In this document: positions 16,817 through 25,038 of the stretch, one piece after another
Position numbering within the stretch: position 1 is the stretch's first letter
How the letters are laid out: each line of letters begins with the position of its first letter
Assembly (NCBI RefSeq): GCF_000017265.1
Contig: NC_011144.1
Coordinates: 2,644,001-2,708,000 of the forward strand
Origin: Phenylobacterium zucineum HLK1
GTDB taxonomy: Bacteria; Pseudomonadota; Alphaproteobacteria; Caulobacterales; Caulobacteraceae
Length of the DNA stretch: 64,000 nucleotides
Reading direction: 5' to 3'
Position numbers and translations under genes: made by a program
The notes under the pieces: model-generated
Told to the model about the DNA's origin: nothing
The model's database searches: none
The model's input: only the letters and a program-made list of their open reading frames with translations

Positions 16817-17147
16817 CGCCGAGCGCCTGACCGAAGACCCCCTGTTCCTGGCCTGCACCCGGCCTGCCCTGTTCCTCGGGGTTCCGATGGAAGCGGTCGG
16901 CGCCAATCTGATCGTCTCGGCGACCGCCTTCCTCGCGGGGGGCTCCCTCGCCTGGCTTCTGGTCGCGCCCGCGCTGCATCTGGTGTTCCAGGCCATCTGC
17001 AAGTCCGACCCCAACGCGTTCCGGGTCCTCTACCTGTTCATTGAAACCAAGGGCCGGGCGCGCAATGGCCGGCTCTGGGGCGGCAGCTCGCCGACTCCTC
17101 TGCCGCTGCGCCGCCGCTTTGCGACCGCGGAGGTTACCCGTGGCTAG
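16809..17147 (+). CDS. virB3: VirB3/TrbD-type inner-membrane protein
   Basis: 112-residue protein with the opening LTEDPLFLACTRPALFLGVPMEAVGANL characteristic of VirB3, followed by one long hydrophobic region (about 30-65). It associates with the VirB4 ATPase at the inner-membrane base of the channel. The GTG start has GGGAGGGG just upstream and lies inside the virB2 3' end. Confidence 0.9.
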   Translation: MRNAERLTEDPLFLACTRPALFLGVPMEAVGANLIVSATAFLAGGSLAWLLVAPALHLVFQAICKSDPNAFRVLYLFIETKGRARNGRLWGGSSPTPLPLRRRFATAEVTRG

Positions 17148-19500
17148 CCTCTCCGCCCGCCGGCGCGAACCAGAACCGGCTCGCTTCCTGCCCTATGCCC
17201 TCCATGTCTCCGACAGCGTGCTGGCGCTGGATAGCGGGGCCTTGATGACCTGCTTCCGCCTCACTGGGGCGAGTTTCGAAACGGCCGACATTCGGGACCT
17301 CAACGACCGACACGTCAGGCTCAACGCCAGCTGGCGAAATCTCGCCAGCGACCGGCTCGCCGTCTGGCATCATCTCGTGCGGCGTCAGCAGACCGCGTGG
17401 CCGGACGGCGATTTCCAGTCGGCCTTCGCGCAAGAACTGGACGCGGCTTATCGCGGCCGCATGGCCGCAGGGCGGCTCTACGCGAATGACCTCTTCGTCA
17501 CCCTCGTTCTGCACCCCGGTGTTGACCCTGCGGAGCGCACCCAGGCGTGGGTGCAGCGTCTGATCGGCCGCGGCGTCCCCGCCGTCGATGACGCCGATGT
17601 CTCGCGGCTCGAGGAGATCGCCGAGGACCTGGCGCAACACCTCAGGCGCTATGAACCGACCCGGCTTGGTCTGCGTCACCTCGACGGTCTCGTCTTTTCC
17701 GAGCCGCTCGAGATGCTGCGCCTGATCCTCACCGGTCGTCCTGAGGCCGTCCCCCTCACGCGAGGTCACCTGGGAGCTGCGCTCTACGCCTCACGACTGA
17801 TCTTTGGCCGTGAGGCGATCGAGATCCGCGACGCCGCCGAGACGCGCTATGCCGGCATGCTGGGGTTGAAGGAGTATCCGGCCGCAACGCGGCCCGGGCA
17901 CTGGGACACCCTGCTCTCCGCCCCCTTTCCCTTTGTGCTCTCCCAGTCTTTCGCCTTCCTCTCGAAGCCGGCCGCCCAGGCGGTGATGAGCCGCAAGCAG
18001 AACCAGATGGTCTCGACGCGGGACCGGGCGGCCTCTCAGATCGCGGGACTCGACGAGGCCCTGGACGACCTGACCTCGAACCGCTTCGCGCTTGGAGAAC
18101 ACCAGGCCTCACTTCTGGTCCTGGGCGACACCGCTCGCGCTTTGGCTGACCACATGTCGCGCGCCAGCGCGCTCCTGGCCGAAAGCGGCCTTGTCGTCGT
18201 GCGCGAGGATCTCGGGCTGGAGGCCGGCTTCTGGGCGCAGTTCCCGGGCAACTTCCGCTATCGGCTGCGGCCCGCGGCGATCACCAGCCGCAATTTCGCA
18301 GGCCTGGCGCCCTTCCACACCCATCCCGCGGGACGCGGTCATGGCAATCACTGGGGCGAGGCCGTCGCCCTGCTGCGCACCACGGCTGGGTCGCCCTACC
18401 ACTTCAATTTCCACGCCGGCGACCTCGGCCACACCTTCATCTGCGGCCCCTCAGGCTCGGGGAAGACGGTCGTCCAGAACTTCATGCTCGGCCAGCTGGA
18501 GAAGCTCGGCTGCCAGCAGGTGTTCATCGACAAGGATCGGGGGGCGGAAATCTTCATCCGCGCCTGCGGTGGGACGTACCTCACACTGCGCCCCGGCGAG
18601 CCCACCGGCTTTGCGCCGCTGAAGGCGGCCGCGGATACGCCGCCAGACCGGGCGTTTCTCCGCGCATTGATCCGCAGCCTCGTCGCGGGCGCGGATGGCG
18701 CATTGGGCGTCGAGGACGAGAACGCCATCGAGCGGGCGGTCGCCGCCGTCCTGAAGCTGCCCGCCGACGAGCGCTCGTTCGCGGCGCTCCGCAGTCTCCT
18801 CGGTCAGCGGGAAGCCGGCGGGATTGGCGCGCGCCTGGATCGGTGGCGGCAGGGACGGGCGCTGGGTTGGGCGCTCGACGGCGAAACCGATGCGCTGGAT
18901 CTGTCTCCACGTCTCGCCGGCTTCGACATGACCCATCTCCTCGACTCCGCGGAGGTGCGAACTCCGTTGATGCTCTACCTCTTCCACCGGCTGCAGAAGC
19001 TGGTCGACGGCCGACGCCTCGTCATCGACATCGACGAGTTCTGGAAGGCGCTCGGCGACGAGGCCTTCCGGGGGCTGGCTGAGGACGGCCTGAAGACCTT
19101 CCGCAAGCAGAACGCCTTCATGGTGTTCGGCACCCAGTCCCCCGCTGACGTCCTGCGCTCGCCGATCGCCCACACGATCGTTGAGCAGTGCGCCACCAAA
19201 ATCTTCCTGCCCAATCCCCACGCCAGCGAGCGGGATTACGTCGACGGCTTCGGTCTCACATGCCGCGAGTTCCAGCTCATCCGCGACGAGCTCAGCGCCG
19301 AACAGCGCCGCTTCCTGGTGAAGCAGGGGCTCGACTCCGTCGTCGTCGAGCTCGACCTGGGCGGCCTCGAGGACGCCCTGGCGGTGCTGTCAGGCCGCGC
19401 AGAGACGGTCGACCTGCTCGATCGCATTCGCGGGATCCACGGCGACGATCCCACTGCCTGGCTCGCCCCCTTCCAGCAAGCCCGACGCGAGGCGCGATGA
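17140..19500 (+). CDS. virB4: VirB4-type ATPase of the secretion channel
   Basis: Hexameric AAA+-like ATPase that powers pilus biogenesis and substrate transfer. The 786-residue protein has an N-terminal CagE/TrbE domain (FLPYALHVSDSVLALDSGALMTCFRLTGASFET) and a C-terminal ATPase with Walker A CGPSGSGKTVVQNF at about residue 433. The Walker B-like element is LVIDIDEFWKAL, and FRKQNAFMVFGTQSPAD follows. The GTG at 17140 is chosen because GGAGG lies 6 nt upstream and the frame upstream has no family residues; it overlaps virB3 by 8 bp. Confidence 0.95.
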   Translation: MASLSARRREPEPARFLPYALHVSDSVLALDSGALMTCFRLTGASFETADIRDLNDRHVRLNASWRNLASDRLAVWHHLVRRQQTAWPDGDFQSAFAQELDAAYRGRMAAGRLYANDLFVTLVLHPGVDPAERTQAWVQRLIGRGVPAVDDADVSRLEEIAEDLAQHLRRYEPTRLGLRHLDGLVFSEPLEMLRLILTGRPEAVPLTRGHLGAALYASRLIFGREAIEIRDAAETRYAGMLGLKEYPAATRPGHWDTLLSAPFPFVLSQSFAFLSKPAAQAVMSRKQNQMVSTRDRAASQIAGLDEALDDLTSNRFALGEHQASLLVLGDTARALADHMSRASALLAESGLVVVREDLGLEAGFWAQFPGNFRYRLRPAAITSRNFAGLAPFHTHPAGRGHGNHWGEAVALLRTTAGSPYHFNFHAGDLGHTFICGPSGSGKTVVQNFMLGQLEKLGCQQVFIDKDRGAEIFIRACGGTYLTLRPGEPTGFAPLKAAADTPPDRAFLRALIRSLVAGADGALGVEDENAIERAVAAVLKLPADERSFAALRSLLGQREAGGIGARLDRWRQGRALGWALDGETDALDLSPRLAGFDMTHLLDSAEVRTPLMLYLFHRLQKLVDGRRLVIDIDEFWKALGDEAFRGLAEDGLKTFRKQNAFMVFGTQSPADVLRSPIAHTIVEQCATKIFLPNPHASERDYVDGFGLTCREFQLIRDELSAEQRRFLVKQGLDSVVVELDLGGLEDALAVLSGRAETVDLLDRIRGIHGDDPTAWLAPFQQARREAR

Positions 19501-20186
19501 AACCTCTTTGCCTTCCCCTGATGCTGGGGGCGATTTCAGCCGCCACGCCCGCCGCCGCCCAGCTCGTGGTGCACGATCCCACGAACTACGGGAGCCTGCT
19601 CAGGCAGGCCCAGACCGCGCTCGATCAACTGAACGCCATGAAGGCTCAGCTCGAGGAGAGCCGCCGGCTTTACGACGGCTTCAACACCGCCTCGGGCGCG
19701 GGAGGGCTCGCGCCCCGGCTGACGACGCCCGAGCTCCGGGACTTCATCCCGAACCTCGATGCCTATGTCGCTGCCGCCAGGGGTGACCTCGGCGGGCTCG
19801 GAACGCTGGGCGCGCAGGCCAAAGGCATTCGCGAAGGCGCTCGCCTTCACGCTGCGCCCGCCGATCCCGATCTCGAGCGCCAGGGCGACCGGGCGGCCCG
19901 CGACCTCGCAGTCGGCCTCGCGGCCGCACGCGCCGGCGGCGAACGTCTGACGGGCCTCCAGGACCTCGCCAGCGCCGTCGACGCGGCGCCCAACGTCCGC
20001 GCGGTCATGGACCTGCAGGCGCGGGTCTCGGCCGAGCAGGCGCTGATCGCCAACGACCAGATGCGGCTCCAGGGCCTGGCTATGGCCCAGGCCGCAGAAG
20101 ATCGCCTGCAGGCCCAGCGCCTGCGTGAGCGCGCTGCCGCGGCCTCGGAAGCGCGGCTCCAGCTCTACAGGCGCAGCATCCGATGA
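19497..20186 (+). CDS. virB5: VirB5/TrbJ-type minor pilus component
   Basis: 229-residue periplasmic protein with signal peptide (MKPLCLPLMLGAISAATPAAAQ), then VVHDPTNYGSLLRQAQTALDQLNAMKAQLEESRRLYDGF, the classical VirB5/TrbJ N-terminal coiled region. The C-terminus is a long helical stretch rich in Q, A and R. Probably located at the pilus tip, where VirB5 proteins act in recipient contact. The ATG overlaps the virB4 stop (ATGA). Confidence 0.88.
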   Translation: MKPLCLPLMLGAISAATPAAAQLVVHDPTNYGSLLRQAQTALDQLNAMKAQLEESRRLYDGFNTASGAGGLAPRLTTPELRDFIPNLDAYVAAARGDLGGLGTLGAQAKGIREGARLHAAPADPDLERQGDRAARDLAVGLAAARAGGERLTGLQDLASAVDAAPNVRAVMDLQARVSAEQALIANDQMRLQGLAMAQAAEDRLQAQRLRERAAAASEARLQLYRRSIR

Positions 20187-20374
20187 GATCCGCCCTGGTC
20201 ATCTGCCTCTTCGCGCTCGCGGCCTGTGATCCTTCACCGGGGGCGAACAGTGAGCGGACCGCGGCGCCTAAGCGTCTTGCGGACTGCGCGCCCGCCGACC
20301 GCGAGTGCCAGGCGGTCACCGCGCGGCAGGCTTCCGACGCTCGCTTGCAGCGGTTCAAGAAGGACATCCGCTAA
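20183..20374 (+). CDS. Small lipoprotein in the virB operon, EexN/TrbK-like
   Basis: 63 residues with a lipoprotein signal and lipobox FALAAC, so lipidation of the Cys is expected. The mature part has two cysteines (ADCAPADREC). Size, lipidation and position between virB5 and virB6 match entry-exclusion lipoproteins (EexN in pKM101-type systems, TrbK in IncP). Entry exclusion is inferred from position, not shown. Overlaps both neighbours by 1-4 bp. Confidence 0.75.
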   Translation: MRSALVICLFALAACDPSPGANSERTAAPKRLADCAPADRECQAVTARQASDARLQRFKKDIR

Positions 20375-21312
20375 TGGACGGCTCATTCCGGGTGTTCGGG
20401 CCGGCTTACCTCTTCATCGACGGCCGGCTCGACGTCTTCCTCGATCAAGGCGTGGGTCGTGCGATTGCTGAAGTCTCCGGACCGCTACGCCTTGGTCTGG
20501 TGCTGTACGTCCTGCTCTATGGCATCGCGATCCTGCGCGGCGCCATCGCTGAGCCGCTGATGGACTTCGCGGTGCGGTCCATCAAGCTAGCCGCGATTTA
20601 CGGGCTGGCGACGACCCCCGCCTATGGCGACTGGATCACTCAGCCGCTGTTTCACGTCCTGCCCGAGACCCTGGCGCGCACAGTCGCCGGAAACTTAGCA
20701 GTGGACGTCGGCAGCGCCTTCGACGACTTCTTTGCCCGTGTGGCCTACCTTGGCGAGACGGTCTCCCGAGAGGCATCCGCCTTCAACTGGGCGCCGCTGC
20801 TCGTCGCCGGTGGCGTCTATGTGTTCGGCGCCCTCGCCGCCGCCCTGGGTTTTGGCATCGTCACGCTTGCCAAGGTCGCCCTGGCGTTGCTGATCGCCCT
20901 GGGGCCGATCTTTGTCGGGCTTTCCCTCTTCGAGGCCACGCGGCGGTACTTCTTCGGCTGGCTCAGTCAGGCCGTGAACTACCTCGTGCTGTTCGCCCTG
21001 ATCCTGGCGATCCTGCAGCTCATCCTCGCCCTCGTCGCCCAGCAGTGGAGCGGGCTGGAAGGCCAGGACCCGGTTGTGGCCGGCCTCATGTTCATCGCGC
21101 TCTGCCTCCTGGCCGGGATTTTCTTCCTGCAGGTGCCCGCCATAGCCACGGGTATCGCCGGGGGCGCGAGCGCCGGTCTCGCCGACTTCGGCAACGCGGC
21201 GGCCGGCGCAGGCGGCGCCCGCATGCCCTTCACCAGCCACGCCACCCGCGGCGGTCGCACGCAGACGATGCGGGAAGGCGGCTCCGTCAGACCCGTGAGA
21301 GCCTCCGCATGA
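20374..21312 (+). CDS. virB6: VirB6/TrbL-type polytopic inner-membrane protein
   Basis: 312 residues with about six membrane segments (for example LRLGLVLYVLLYGIAILRGA; FGIVTLAKVALALLIALGPIFVGL; YLVLFALILAILQLILALVA). The conserved VirB6 Trp/Phe region FEATRRYFFGWLSQAVNYLVLF is present. Channel component that contacts the DNA substrate early in translocation. Start ATG 20374 lies in the TAATG overlap with the preceding lipoprotein gene; the C-terminus is basic and polar. Confidence 0.92.
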   Translation: MDGSFRVFGPAYLFIDGRLDVFLDQGVGRAIAEVSGPLRLGLVLYVLLYGIAILRGAIAEPLMDFAVRSIKLAAIYGLATTPAYGDWITQPLFHVLPETLARTVAGNLAVDVGSAFDDFFARVAYLGETVSREASAFNWAPLLVAGGVYVFGALAAALGFGIVTLAKVALALLIALGPIFVGLSLFEATRRYFFGWLSQAVNYLVLFALILAILQLILALVAQQWSGLEGQDPVVAGLMFIALCLLAGIFFLQVPAIATGIAGGASAGLADFGNAAAGAGGARMPFTSHATRGGRTQTMREGGSVRPVRASA

Positions 21313-21485
21313 GACGCGTTCCCCAGCTGCTGATCCTGGCGGCCCTTCTGACCAGCGCCTGCGCCAGCCACGGCGATGCGCCGGGCTGCCACGGCGCTCG
21401 TCGCCCCGCCAATCCGCACGGCTCCGTCCTGGCGCCGGACGCCCAGCAACCGCCGCTTCCGGCTGGCAAGGGAGGGTGCGCATGA
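21309..21485 (+). CDS. virB7: VirB7-type small lipoprotein
   Basis: 58-residue lipoprotein with signal MRRVPQLLILAALLTSAC and a lipobox Cys at residue 18, then a proline-rich tail. VirB7 lipoproteins anchor VirB9 and VirB10 in the outer-membrane core complex. Identity rests on size, lipobox and its exact place between virB6 and virB8. Overlaps both neighbours by 4 bp. Confidence 0.8.
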   Translation: MRRVPQLLILAALLTSACASHGDAPGCHGARRPANPHGSVLAPDAQQPPLPAGKGGCA

Positions 21486-22162
21486 CGGGCGTCCCGTCTC
21501 CGGACCTGAAGGCCTACTTCGCCGAGGCGCGTAGCTGGGACGCCGATCGCCTGCGCCAGGCGAACCGCTCCCGCCGCGTGGCCTGGAGCGTGGCCGCTGG
21601 CGCGTCCGCGCTCGCCACAGCCGCAGTGTGCGCCGTCGCCGCGCTCTCGCCGCTCAAGACCGTGGAGCCCTACGTGGTCCGGGTCGACCGGAGCACGGGC
21701 GCCGTCGAGGTGATGACAGGGCTCAACGAGGCCGGTGACCTGACTTACGAAGAGGCGGTCACCAAGTCCTTCCTGGCGACCTATGTCCGGGCGCGGGAGT
21801 CGTGGCTGCCGCCTGCCGCCGAGGCGAACTTCCGTCAGGTTTCAATCATGTCGACGCCAGCCGAGCAGCAGCGCTGGGCAGAGCGCTTCCGACCATCGAA
21901 CCCCCTGAGCCCTCAGGTGGCCTGGGGACCGAACGCGGAAGCTGAGGCGCGGGTCCGCGCCATAACCTTCGTCGCCCCCCAGGTCGCCAGTGTGAGGTTC
22001 CACCGGACCTTAAGACAGCAAGGTCAGCTGACCGAAAGCGACTGGATCGCAACCGTGGCCTTCGGCTACGCCCGGGCGCCGATGTCGGAGTCCGACAGGT
22101 TGCGCAATCCGCTGGGCTTCCAGGTTTCGAGCTACCGCGCGGACCCGGAGGTCATCCAATGA
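21482..22162 (+). CDS. virB8: VirB8-type inner-membrane assembly factor
   Basis: 226-residue bitopic protein with an N-terminal cytoplasmic segment (LKAYFAEARSWDADRLRQANRSRRVAW), one membrane helix (about 35-56) and a periplasmic NTF2-like domain. The domain starts with SPLKTVEPYVVRVDRSTGAVEVM and ends with RNPLGFQVSSYRADPEV. ATG 21482 has GGGAGG 6 nt upstream and lies in an ATGA overlap with virB7; a GTG at 21476 is less likely. Confidence 0.94.
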   Translation: MTGVPSPDLKAYFAEARSWDADRLRQANRSRRVAWSVAAGASALATAAVCAVAALSPLKTVEPYVVRVDRSTGAVEVMTGLNEAGDLTYEEAVTKSFLATYVRARESWLPPAAEANFRQVSIMSTPAEQQRWAERFRPSNPLSPQVAWGPNAEAEARVRAITFVAPQVASVRFHRTLRQQGQLTESDWIATVAFGYARAPMSESDRLRNPLGFQVSSYRADPEVIQ

Positions 22163-23007
22163 CGCTAAGGAACCTCATCCTTGTGGCCAGCCTGCTCGGC
22201 GCAGCGCCGGCCGTCGCCGCATCACCCCCGAAGACCCCGGCCAGCGACCCGCGCATCCGAACCGTCGACTACGATCCGCAGCAGGTGATGCGGATCGTGG
22301 GCGTTCACAGGACCGCCACCCAGGTGCTGTTCGGTTCGGACGAGACGATCCAGCACGTGGCGCTCGGCGACACCTCAAGTTGGGAGGTCGCGGCTGAGGG
22401 ATCGATCCTGTTCATCAAGCCGACCTCGTTGCGCGCGCCCACCAATCTGCTCGTGACCACGGCGACCAGCACAGGGGAGACACGCAACTATGTCTTCGAG
22501 CTGTCGGCTCGCTCCGGCAGCAGCGCCCGCACGGCGCCAGGCACGACCTTCGTGCTGCGCGTTCGCCATCCACAGCAGGACCAGGCTCGTCTGGTCGGCG
22601 CGCTTGCCGCGGAGACCCGAGCTCTTGAGCAGCGTCTGCTCACCCTGAAGCTCGAGCGCGGCGCGATCGAGGGAACGCGGAATCTCTCCTATGCGCTGCA
22701 GGGATCCCGGGCGATCGCCCCGTCCGAAGTTTCTGACAATGGACGTTTCACTGTCCTCAGGTTCCCGGGCGCCCAGGCCATTCCAGGCCTCTTCGTCGTG
22801 ACGCCCGACGGATCGGAAGCGCTCGCGCCCTTCGACGTCCGCGGCGAGTTCGTCGTCGTCCACCAGACCGCGCCGCAACTGCGACTTCGCCGCGGCCGCG
22901 AGGTGCTCTGCATCCATAATCTCGCCTGGAGCCCCCGTGGCCCGCGCCTGACCACCGGCACGGCCGCCCCTCAGGTCGATCGGATCCTGAAGGAACAACG
23001 CCGATGA
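22159..23007 (+). CDS. virB9: VirB9/TrbG-type outer-membrane core complex protein
   Basis: 282 residues with a signal peptide (cleavage near AAPAVAAS) and the VirB9 N-terminal domain (DPRIRTVDYDPQQVMRIVGVHRTATQVLFG...ILFIKPTSLRAPTNLLVTT). The C-terminal beta domain follows (LSYALQGSRAIAPSEVSDNGRFTVLRFPGAQAIPGLFVVTPDGSE). Forms the periplasmic and outer-membrane ring with VirB7 and VirB10. Overlaps virB8 and virB10 by 4 bp each. Confidence 0.95.
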   Translation: MTLRNLILVASLLGAAPAVAASPPKTPASDPRIRTVDYDPQQVMRIVGVHRTATQVLFGSDETIQHVALGDTSSWEVAAEGSILFIKPTSLRAPTNLLVTTATSTGETRNYVFELSARSGSSARTAPGTTFVLRVRHPQQDQARLVGALAAETRALEQRLLTLKLERGAIEGTRNLSYALQGSRAIAPSEVSDNGRFTVLRFPGAQAIPGLFVVTPDGSEALAPFDVRGEFVVVHQTAPQLRLRRGREVLCIHNLAWSPRGPRLTTGTAAPQVDRILKEQRR

Positions 23008-24044
23008 TCGACCGTCCCTACGCACAGGCGCCAGGGGCGGAGCCGCCCCTGAACCGCGGCATCTCCCCCATTGCGGGAGCCCAGCGCCGCCGGGTTGGCG
23101 CGGTCGTCGTCTTCGGGGGTCTGGTCGTCGGCTGCGCCGCCCTTGCTGCGTTCGGCTGGACGCCGGGCGGGACCACCCCCACGCCGCCGCCGCAGCAGCC
23201 AGCACGTCAGGTCGTCGCCTTTGAGGGCCTGCGGCCAACCCTTGATCAGCCTGGGCCGGACGCTCCGCAACTTGTTCCTGCGGACCCGGCCAGACCTGTC
23301 CCTGCGCTCGATCCCCAAGGAACGTCCCTCGCGGCGTCGACGCCCGGCGGCCGGAGCGCTCAGAGCGATGAAAGTGTCCGACGGGCGCCCCTGCTCGCCT
23401 ATAGTCGCCGCGTTGCGGTCGCCGCTCCCGACATGATCAGGCCGCCCGCGCCGCAGGCCGATGAGCCAACCGTGAAGGCGCGGCGGCTCGGAGACCGGAA
23501 TTATCTGATCCTCGCGGGCTCGAGTCTGCCCTGCGTGCTGCAGACCGCGATGGACTCCACCACGCCCGGCCCTGTCACCTGCGTCATCCCGTCGGACGTC
23601 CATTCGGATAATGGCGCGCTGGTTCTCCTGGAGAAGGGTACCCGGGTGAGCGGCGAGTACAGGACCGGCCTCAAGCGAGGGCAACGCCGTCTGCACGTGC
23701 TGTGGACCCGCGCCGTGACGCCGAACGGGATCGTCCTGCAACTGACGTCGCCCGCCGCCGACGCGCTGGGCCGCGCCGGATTCGATGGCGAGGTTGACCA
23801 TCACTTCTGGGAGCGCTTCGGCGCCGGCCTCCTGCTCACGGTCGTCGACGCCGGCGCATCCGGCGTCACGGCGGCGCTCGACACTCCTGGCCTGGTCAGA
23901 CTGCCGTCCCCAGCGGCGTCGACCGCCCTCGAAGGCGGTCGCGATATTTCGCCCACCCTGCGCAAGCCACAGGGATCAGAGGTGACCATCATGGCTGCAC
24001 ACGACTTTGATTTCTCTGAAGTCTACGGCCTCAAGGCGCGCTGA
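23004..24044 (+). CDS. virB10: VirB10/TrbI-type core complex protein
   Basis: 346 residues spanning the envelope. A cytoplasmic N-terminus is followed by one membrane helix (about 33-53), a proline-rich periplasmic linker (TPPPQQP), and the TrbI beta-barrel/antenna domain (GSSLPCVLQTAMDSTTPGPVTCVIPSDVHSDNGALVLLEKGTRVSGEYRTGLKRGQRRL). VirB10 senses ATP use by VirB11 and VirD4 and gates the channel. Start overlaps the virB9 stop. Confidence 0.95.
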   Translation: MIDRPYAQAPGAEPPLNRGISPIAGAQRRRVGAVVVFGGLVVGCAALAAFGWTPGGTTPTPPPQQPARQVVAFEGLRPTLDQPGPDAPQLVPADPARPVPALDPQGTSLAASTPGGRSAQSDESVRRAPLLAYSRRVAVAAPDMIRPPAPQADEPTVKARRLGDRNYLILAGSSLPCVLQTAMDSTTPGPVTCVIPSDVHSDNGALVLLEKGTRVSGEYRTGLKRGQRRLHVLWTRAVTPNGIVLQLTSPAADALGRAGFDGEVDHHFWERFGAGLLLTVVDAGASGVTAALDTPGLVRLPSPAASTALEGGRDISPTLRKPQGSEVTIMAAHDFDFSEVYGLKAR

Positions 24045-24045
24045 C

Positions 24046-25038
24046 ATGGGCGACGTGGCGATCCTCAATCACCACCTCCGCCCTTTGCGAGCTGCGCTCG
24101 ACGCCGACGGGACGACAGAGCTTGTGGTCAATCGACCAGGCGAGTTTGCGGTGGAGCGCCGCGGCGCCTGGTTGTGGCATGAGGCGCCGGAGCTGACGAC
24201 CGAGTGGCTGCGCACTCTGGCGATCGGGGCGGCCGCAGCGACGGCCCAGGATGTCAGCCCCGACCGTCCGATCTGCTCCACCGTCCTTCCGTCCGGCGAG
24301 CGCTGCCAGATCGTCCTGCCACCCGCAGCAGAGCACCCCTCGCTCACACTGAGACGCCCCTCGCCAACAGCCTTTGAACTCGCGGACCTGGCCCGGTCAG
24401 GGTTGTTCGAGAACGTCGCCACCGCCCCGGACGACGAGGCAGATGCGGCCATGCGCGCCCTGCAGGCCGCTGGAGACTGGCCCGGCTTCTTCGGCCGCGC
24501 CGTCCGCGCGCGTCGAAACATCGTCGTGAGCGGAGCGACCGGCTCCGGCAAGACAACGCTCGCCAAGGCGCTACTCCGCCTGATCCCTCCGGATGAGCGG
24601 TTGATCACGGTGGAGGACGCCCGCGAATTCATCACCCCGCACCGAAACGTCGTCCACCTGCTCTACTCGAAGGACGGACAGGGCCTCGCGAAGGTGGGCC
24701 CGAAGGCTCTCCTGGAAAGCGCGCTGCGCATGCGACCCGACCGCATCCTTCTTCAGGAGCTGCGCGACGAAAGCGCCTTCTTCTATCTGCGCAACGTCAA
24801 CTCAGGTCATCCCGGCTCGATCACCACCGTCCATGCCGACTCCGCGAGCCTCGCCTTCGAGCAGCTGACCCTGCTCATCAAGGAGAGCGAAGGCGGCCGT
24901 CACCTGGCTCGTGAGGACATCCGGGGCATGCTCCGCATGCTGGTCGATGTGGTGGTTCACGTCGTCCGCAGAGGTGAGCGCTTCGGGGTTCGCGAGATCT
25001 GGTATGATCCCGAGCTCAAGCGCACCCTCGCCGCTTAG
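24046..25038 (+). CDS. virB11: VirB11-type traffic ATPase
   Basis: Hexameric ATPase at the cytoplasmic face that switches the system between pilus assembly and DNA transfer. Walker A SGATGSGKTTLAK is at about residue 162, followed by the Asp box ITVEDAREF, Walker B-like RPDRILLQELRDESAF and the His box HPGSITTVHAD. The 330-residue length is standard. ATG 24046 begins one base after the virB10 stop. Confidence 0.96.
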   Translation: MGDVAILNHHLRPLRAALDADGTTELVVNRPGEFAVERRGAWLWHEAPELTTEWLRTLAIGAAAATAQDVSPDRPICSTVLPSGERCQIVLPPAAEHPSLTLRRPSPTAFELADLARSGLFENVATAPDDEADAAMRALQAAGDWPGFFGRAVRARRNIVVSGATGSGKTTLAKALLRLIPPDERLITVEDAREFITPHRNVVHLLYSKDGQGLAKVGPKALLESALRMRPDRILLQELRDESAFFYLRNVNSGHPGSITTVHADSASLAFEQLTLLIKESEGGRHLAREDIRGMLRMLVDVVVHVVRRGERFGVREIWYDPELKRTLAA

